Source: Nitrospiraceae bacterium UBA6905
GTDB taxonomy: Bacteria; Nitrospirota; Thermodesulfovibrionia; Thermodesulfovibrionales; UBA6898
Length of the DNA: 24,109 nucleotides
Direction: 5' to 3'
Assembly (NCBI GenBank): GCA_002451165.1
Contig: DKBH01000001.1
Span: 1 to 24,109 of the forward strand
Within the stretch, counting starts at the first letter, position 1; each line of letters opens with the position of its first letter. The notes beneath the pieces are model-generated. The model saw only the letters and a program-made list of their open reading frames with translations. It did not search any database and was not told the DNA's origin. Position numbers and translations under genes: made by a program. This document shows positions 22,676 through 24,109 of the stretch, one piece after another.

Positions 22676-22751
22676 CGGCATTCCTCCTTCGTTTTCTTTC
22701 TGGTTGTCGTTCGCTCCAGAGATAGCCACTTGCTCATAGCCACGGGACGCC

Positions 22752-24109
22752 TCAATCGGTCTTTCGAATGAAGATCCTGTGGTCGATCCGCAGGTAATTC
22801 GGCTTGCCGTTTGGGTCGTTTAACAACTCCCCCACCAGCCCCTTCTTTGGACCATCGGTGATGATGAACCATCCGTTACCGGCGTTGGCGATCGTGGCGG
22901 GGGCCGGGTCCGCCCACGCGGGCGCCCCAGGGTAGATGGGCTTGGACTTCGTCTCCACGCGGTAGGTCCCGGCGTCCCGCTTAATCAGATAGTCCTGATA
23001 AACGCCAACGAACCTGCCGAGATAGGGATCGAGGACTTTCGGGTCAGAATCGATCGGCGCGATGCGCCGTTTCTCCAGGCCGGTAAAGAGTTTTATTGCG
23101 GCTTCGGCCAGCGGCTCGTAGACCTCGATGCCACGGTCGCTGTTGGTCAGCACCACAACGGCGAACTCCCGTTCCGGGATTAACTCCAGCCAGGTCCGGT
23201 AACCGGTGAAACTGCCCATGTGATGAACGTTGCGCACGCCGGAGATGTCATCCACGAACCAGGTGACTCCCGTCTTGCCCCCTGTCGGCGCGTCCACAGC
23301 CGGCGCGTGGGCGTAGTCGAGTGCCTGGCGTGACATCAGGACTTTGCCGTTCTTATCGAGGCCATCGATCTGGAAGCGGGCGTATTTCAGCATGTCGGCC
23401 AGGTTGGAAATCAGCGCTCCGGCTCCACTGGCTGCACGTGGGATTGGCGTGAACTGCGGTTTGAGTTTCGACGTGTCGCCATCGTAAACGGCGGGATGGC
23501 CCCAAGCGAAGTCTCCATCAGGGGCGCTGGAGCCGTAGGAGAAGCGGCTGCTGGTCATTCCGAGGGGTTGCAGGATGAGTTCGGAAACGACCTGCTCGTA
23601 TGGCTTGCCCGTGGCTACCTCGATTACGCGGCTTGCGAACACGAGGTTGGTGTTGTTGTACAACCACGCCTGGTTGAACGGGATAAGCTGCGGCAGGTAA
23701 TAGGCTTGGAGTAACGCGCGGTCCAGCGGTTCGCCGGTGTCGCCCACCGGGGCTAATCCGTGCTCTGACCCCCAGCCGGTGTGGTGGTGAAAGAGATCGA
23801 TGACCTTCGCCTCCTGCGTCGCCGTGTGGTCCGCCACGTGAAAGTAAGGGATCAAGTCCCTGATCTTGGCATTCAGATCGAGCTTCCCCGACTCGGACAG
23901 CATGACGGCCGCGGTAGCAGTGAAGGTCTTCGTGAGCGAACAGAGGTAAGTGACCGTCTCGGGCGTGAAGGGGCTCGCTTTGTCCGCACGGGCAGCCCCC
24001 AAGCCCGCAGAGAATGTGTCCTTGCCCGAAATGACGCCGATCGCCAGGCCTGGCACGTGGTATTGGGCCATCAGCTCACGGGCCTGCTGCTTGATCGCCT
24101 CGAAGCTGG
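22752..24109 (-). CDS. Serine hydrolase of the class-C beta-lactamase fold (5' end outside window)
   Basis: The frame runs off the right edge, so the true start and any signal peptide are not visible. At least 451 codons are present. From an internal Met at 24071 the motifs are S45-L-T-K48 (SxxK nucleophile motif, TYLCSLTKTFTAT), YNN in WLYNNTNLVFASRV, and HMG in VHHMGSFTGYRTWLE, which replaces KTG as in esterases and D-aminopeptidases of this family. An extra C-terminal domain of ~110 residues (from about DPYLGRFVGVYQDY) resembles the small barrel found after such domains. It could be an esterase, amidase or peptidase; beta-lactam resistance is not implied. It is the first visible gene of the minus-strand cassette with the amidohydrolase and porin, 76 bases before the former. 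Confidence 0.88.
   Translation of the reverse strand, partial: SFEAIKQQARELMAQYHVPGLAIGVISGKDTFSAGLGAARADKASPFTPETVTYLCSLTKTFTATAAVMLSESGKLDLNAKIRDLIPYFHVADHTATQEAKVIDLFHHHTGWGSEHGLAPVGDTGEPLDRALLQAYYLPQLIPFNQAWLYNNTNLVFASRVIEVATGKPYEQVVSELILQPLGMTSSRFSYGSSAPDGDFAWGHPAVYDGDTSKLKPQFTPIPRAASGAGALISNLADMLKYARFQIDGLDKNGKVLMSRQALDYAHAPAVDAPTGGKTGVTWFVDDISGVRNVHHMGSFTGYRTWLELIPEREFAVVVLTNSDRGIEVYEPLAEAAIKLFTGLEKRRIAPIDSDPKVLDPYLGRFVGVYQDYLIKRDAGTYRVETKSKPIYPGAPAWADPAPATIANAGNGWFIITDGPKKGLVGELLNDPNGKPNYLRIDHRIFIRKTD

Noticed and set aside
21362..22771. A 469-codon open frame on the plus strand opposite the amidohydrolase gene
   Set aside because: It mirrors the GC-rich amidohydrolase codons, has no recognisable domain, and the minus-strand gene has a signal peptide, full metal-ligand set and a good Shine-Dalgarno.
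1..24109. tRNA, rRNA, SRP RNA, CRISPR arrays or riboswitches
   Set aside because: No tRNA T-loop context, repeat-spacer pattern or recognisable structured leader was seen on either strand.
22752..24109. Beta-lactam resistance gene
   Set aside because: The fold is that of class-C beta-lactamases, but the third motif is HMG and there is a C-terminal extra domain, as in esterase or peptidase relatives; nothing indicates resistance.

Overview
The window looks like a stretch of chromosome from a Gram-negative bacterium. It encodes an outer-membrane barrel protein, lipoprotein-type TlpA proteins, a Tat translocase and an outer-membrane porin. The housekeeping order (obg next to rplU-rpmA; rpsP-khpA-rimM-trmD-rplS-rnhB after ffh) and the protein style suggest a Nitrospirota or deltaproteobacteria-like lineage. 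That placement is inference from memory of such genomes, not a search result. Most of the window is moderately AT-rich (one sampled line near 7.0 kb has 26 G+C of 60). The last 4.4 kb is clearly GC-richer (a sampled line near 23.0 kb has 34 of 60) and may be a transferred cassette.

Layout. (1) 0.1-3.7 kb, plus strand: clpC with a near-consensus sigma-70 promoter, a TlpA-like thiol-disulfide protein and a DUF4416 protein, nearly touching. (2) 3.7-11.7 kb, minus strand: a barrel protein, tatB, tatC, a small unknown protein, a HEAT-repeat protein and an HD-GYP protein, almost all abutting or overlapping. These are followed by rplU-rpmA with their own promoter, an intergenic terminator, then obg and proB. 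(3) 11.7-11.8 kb: a divergent promoter region whose two -35 boxes lie in an 11-bp perfect inverted repeat. (4) 11.8-16.9 kb, plus strand: trxA, a second TlpA lipoprotein, ffh, then the rpsP-khpA-rimM-trmD-rplS-rnhB translation and RNA-maturation cluster. (5) 16.9-19.5 kb, plus strand: a DtxR/FeoA-type metalloregulator, an uncharacterised helical-repeat protein and a two-TM RCK-type potassium-channel-like protein. (6) 19.5-19.7 kb: a junction with a degraded reading frame. (7) 19.7-24.1 kb, minus strand: a DcaP-like porin, an exported metal-dependent amidohydrolase and a class-C beta-lactamase-fold serine hydrolase cut by the window end.

How the genes work together. The plus-strand core covers proteostasis (ClpC), thiol redox (TrxA and two TlpA proteins), membrane targeting (Ffh) and ribosome and tRNA maturation. 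The minus-strand core combines Tat export, ribosomal proteins L21/L27, the ribosome-associated GTPase Obg and a HEAT/HD-GYP pair that probably acts in cyclic-di-GMP signalling. The GC-rich end reads as a cell-envelope uptake-and-hydrolysis cassette with unknown substrate.

The most interesting observations are: a strong internal Shine-Dalgarno and ATG inside the channel gene exactly at the pore/RCK boundary, an arrangement known from MthK; promoters placed so that two genes (the DtxR-like regulator and the barrel protein) would be leaderless; the inverted-repeat divergent promoter; a terminator directly before the obg start; a rimM reading frame whose conserved N terminus lies upstream of every ATG/GTG/TTG; and the junction with the GC-rich cassette. 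I found no tRNA, rRNA, CRISPR array, insertion sequence or phage genes, and no gene-free stretch longer than 300 bases.
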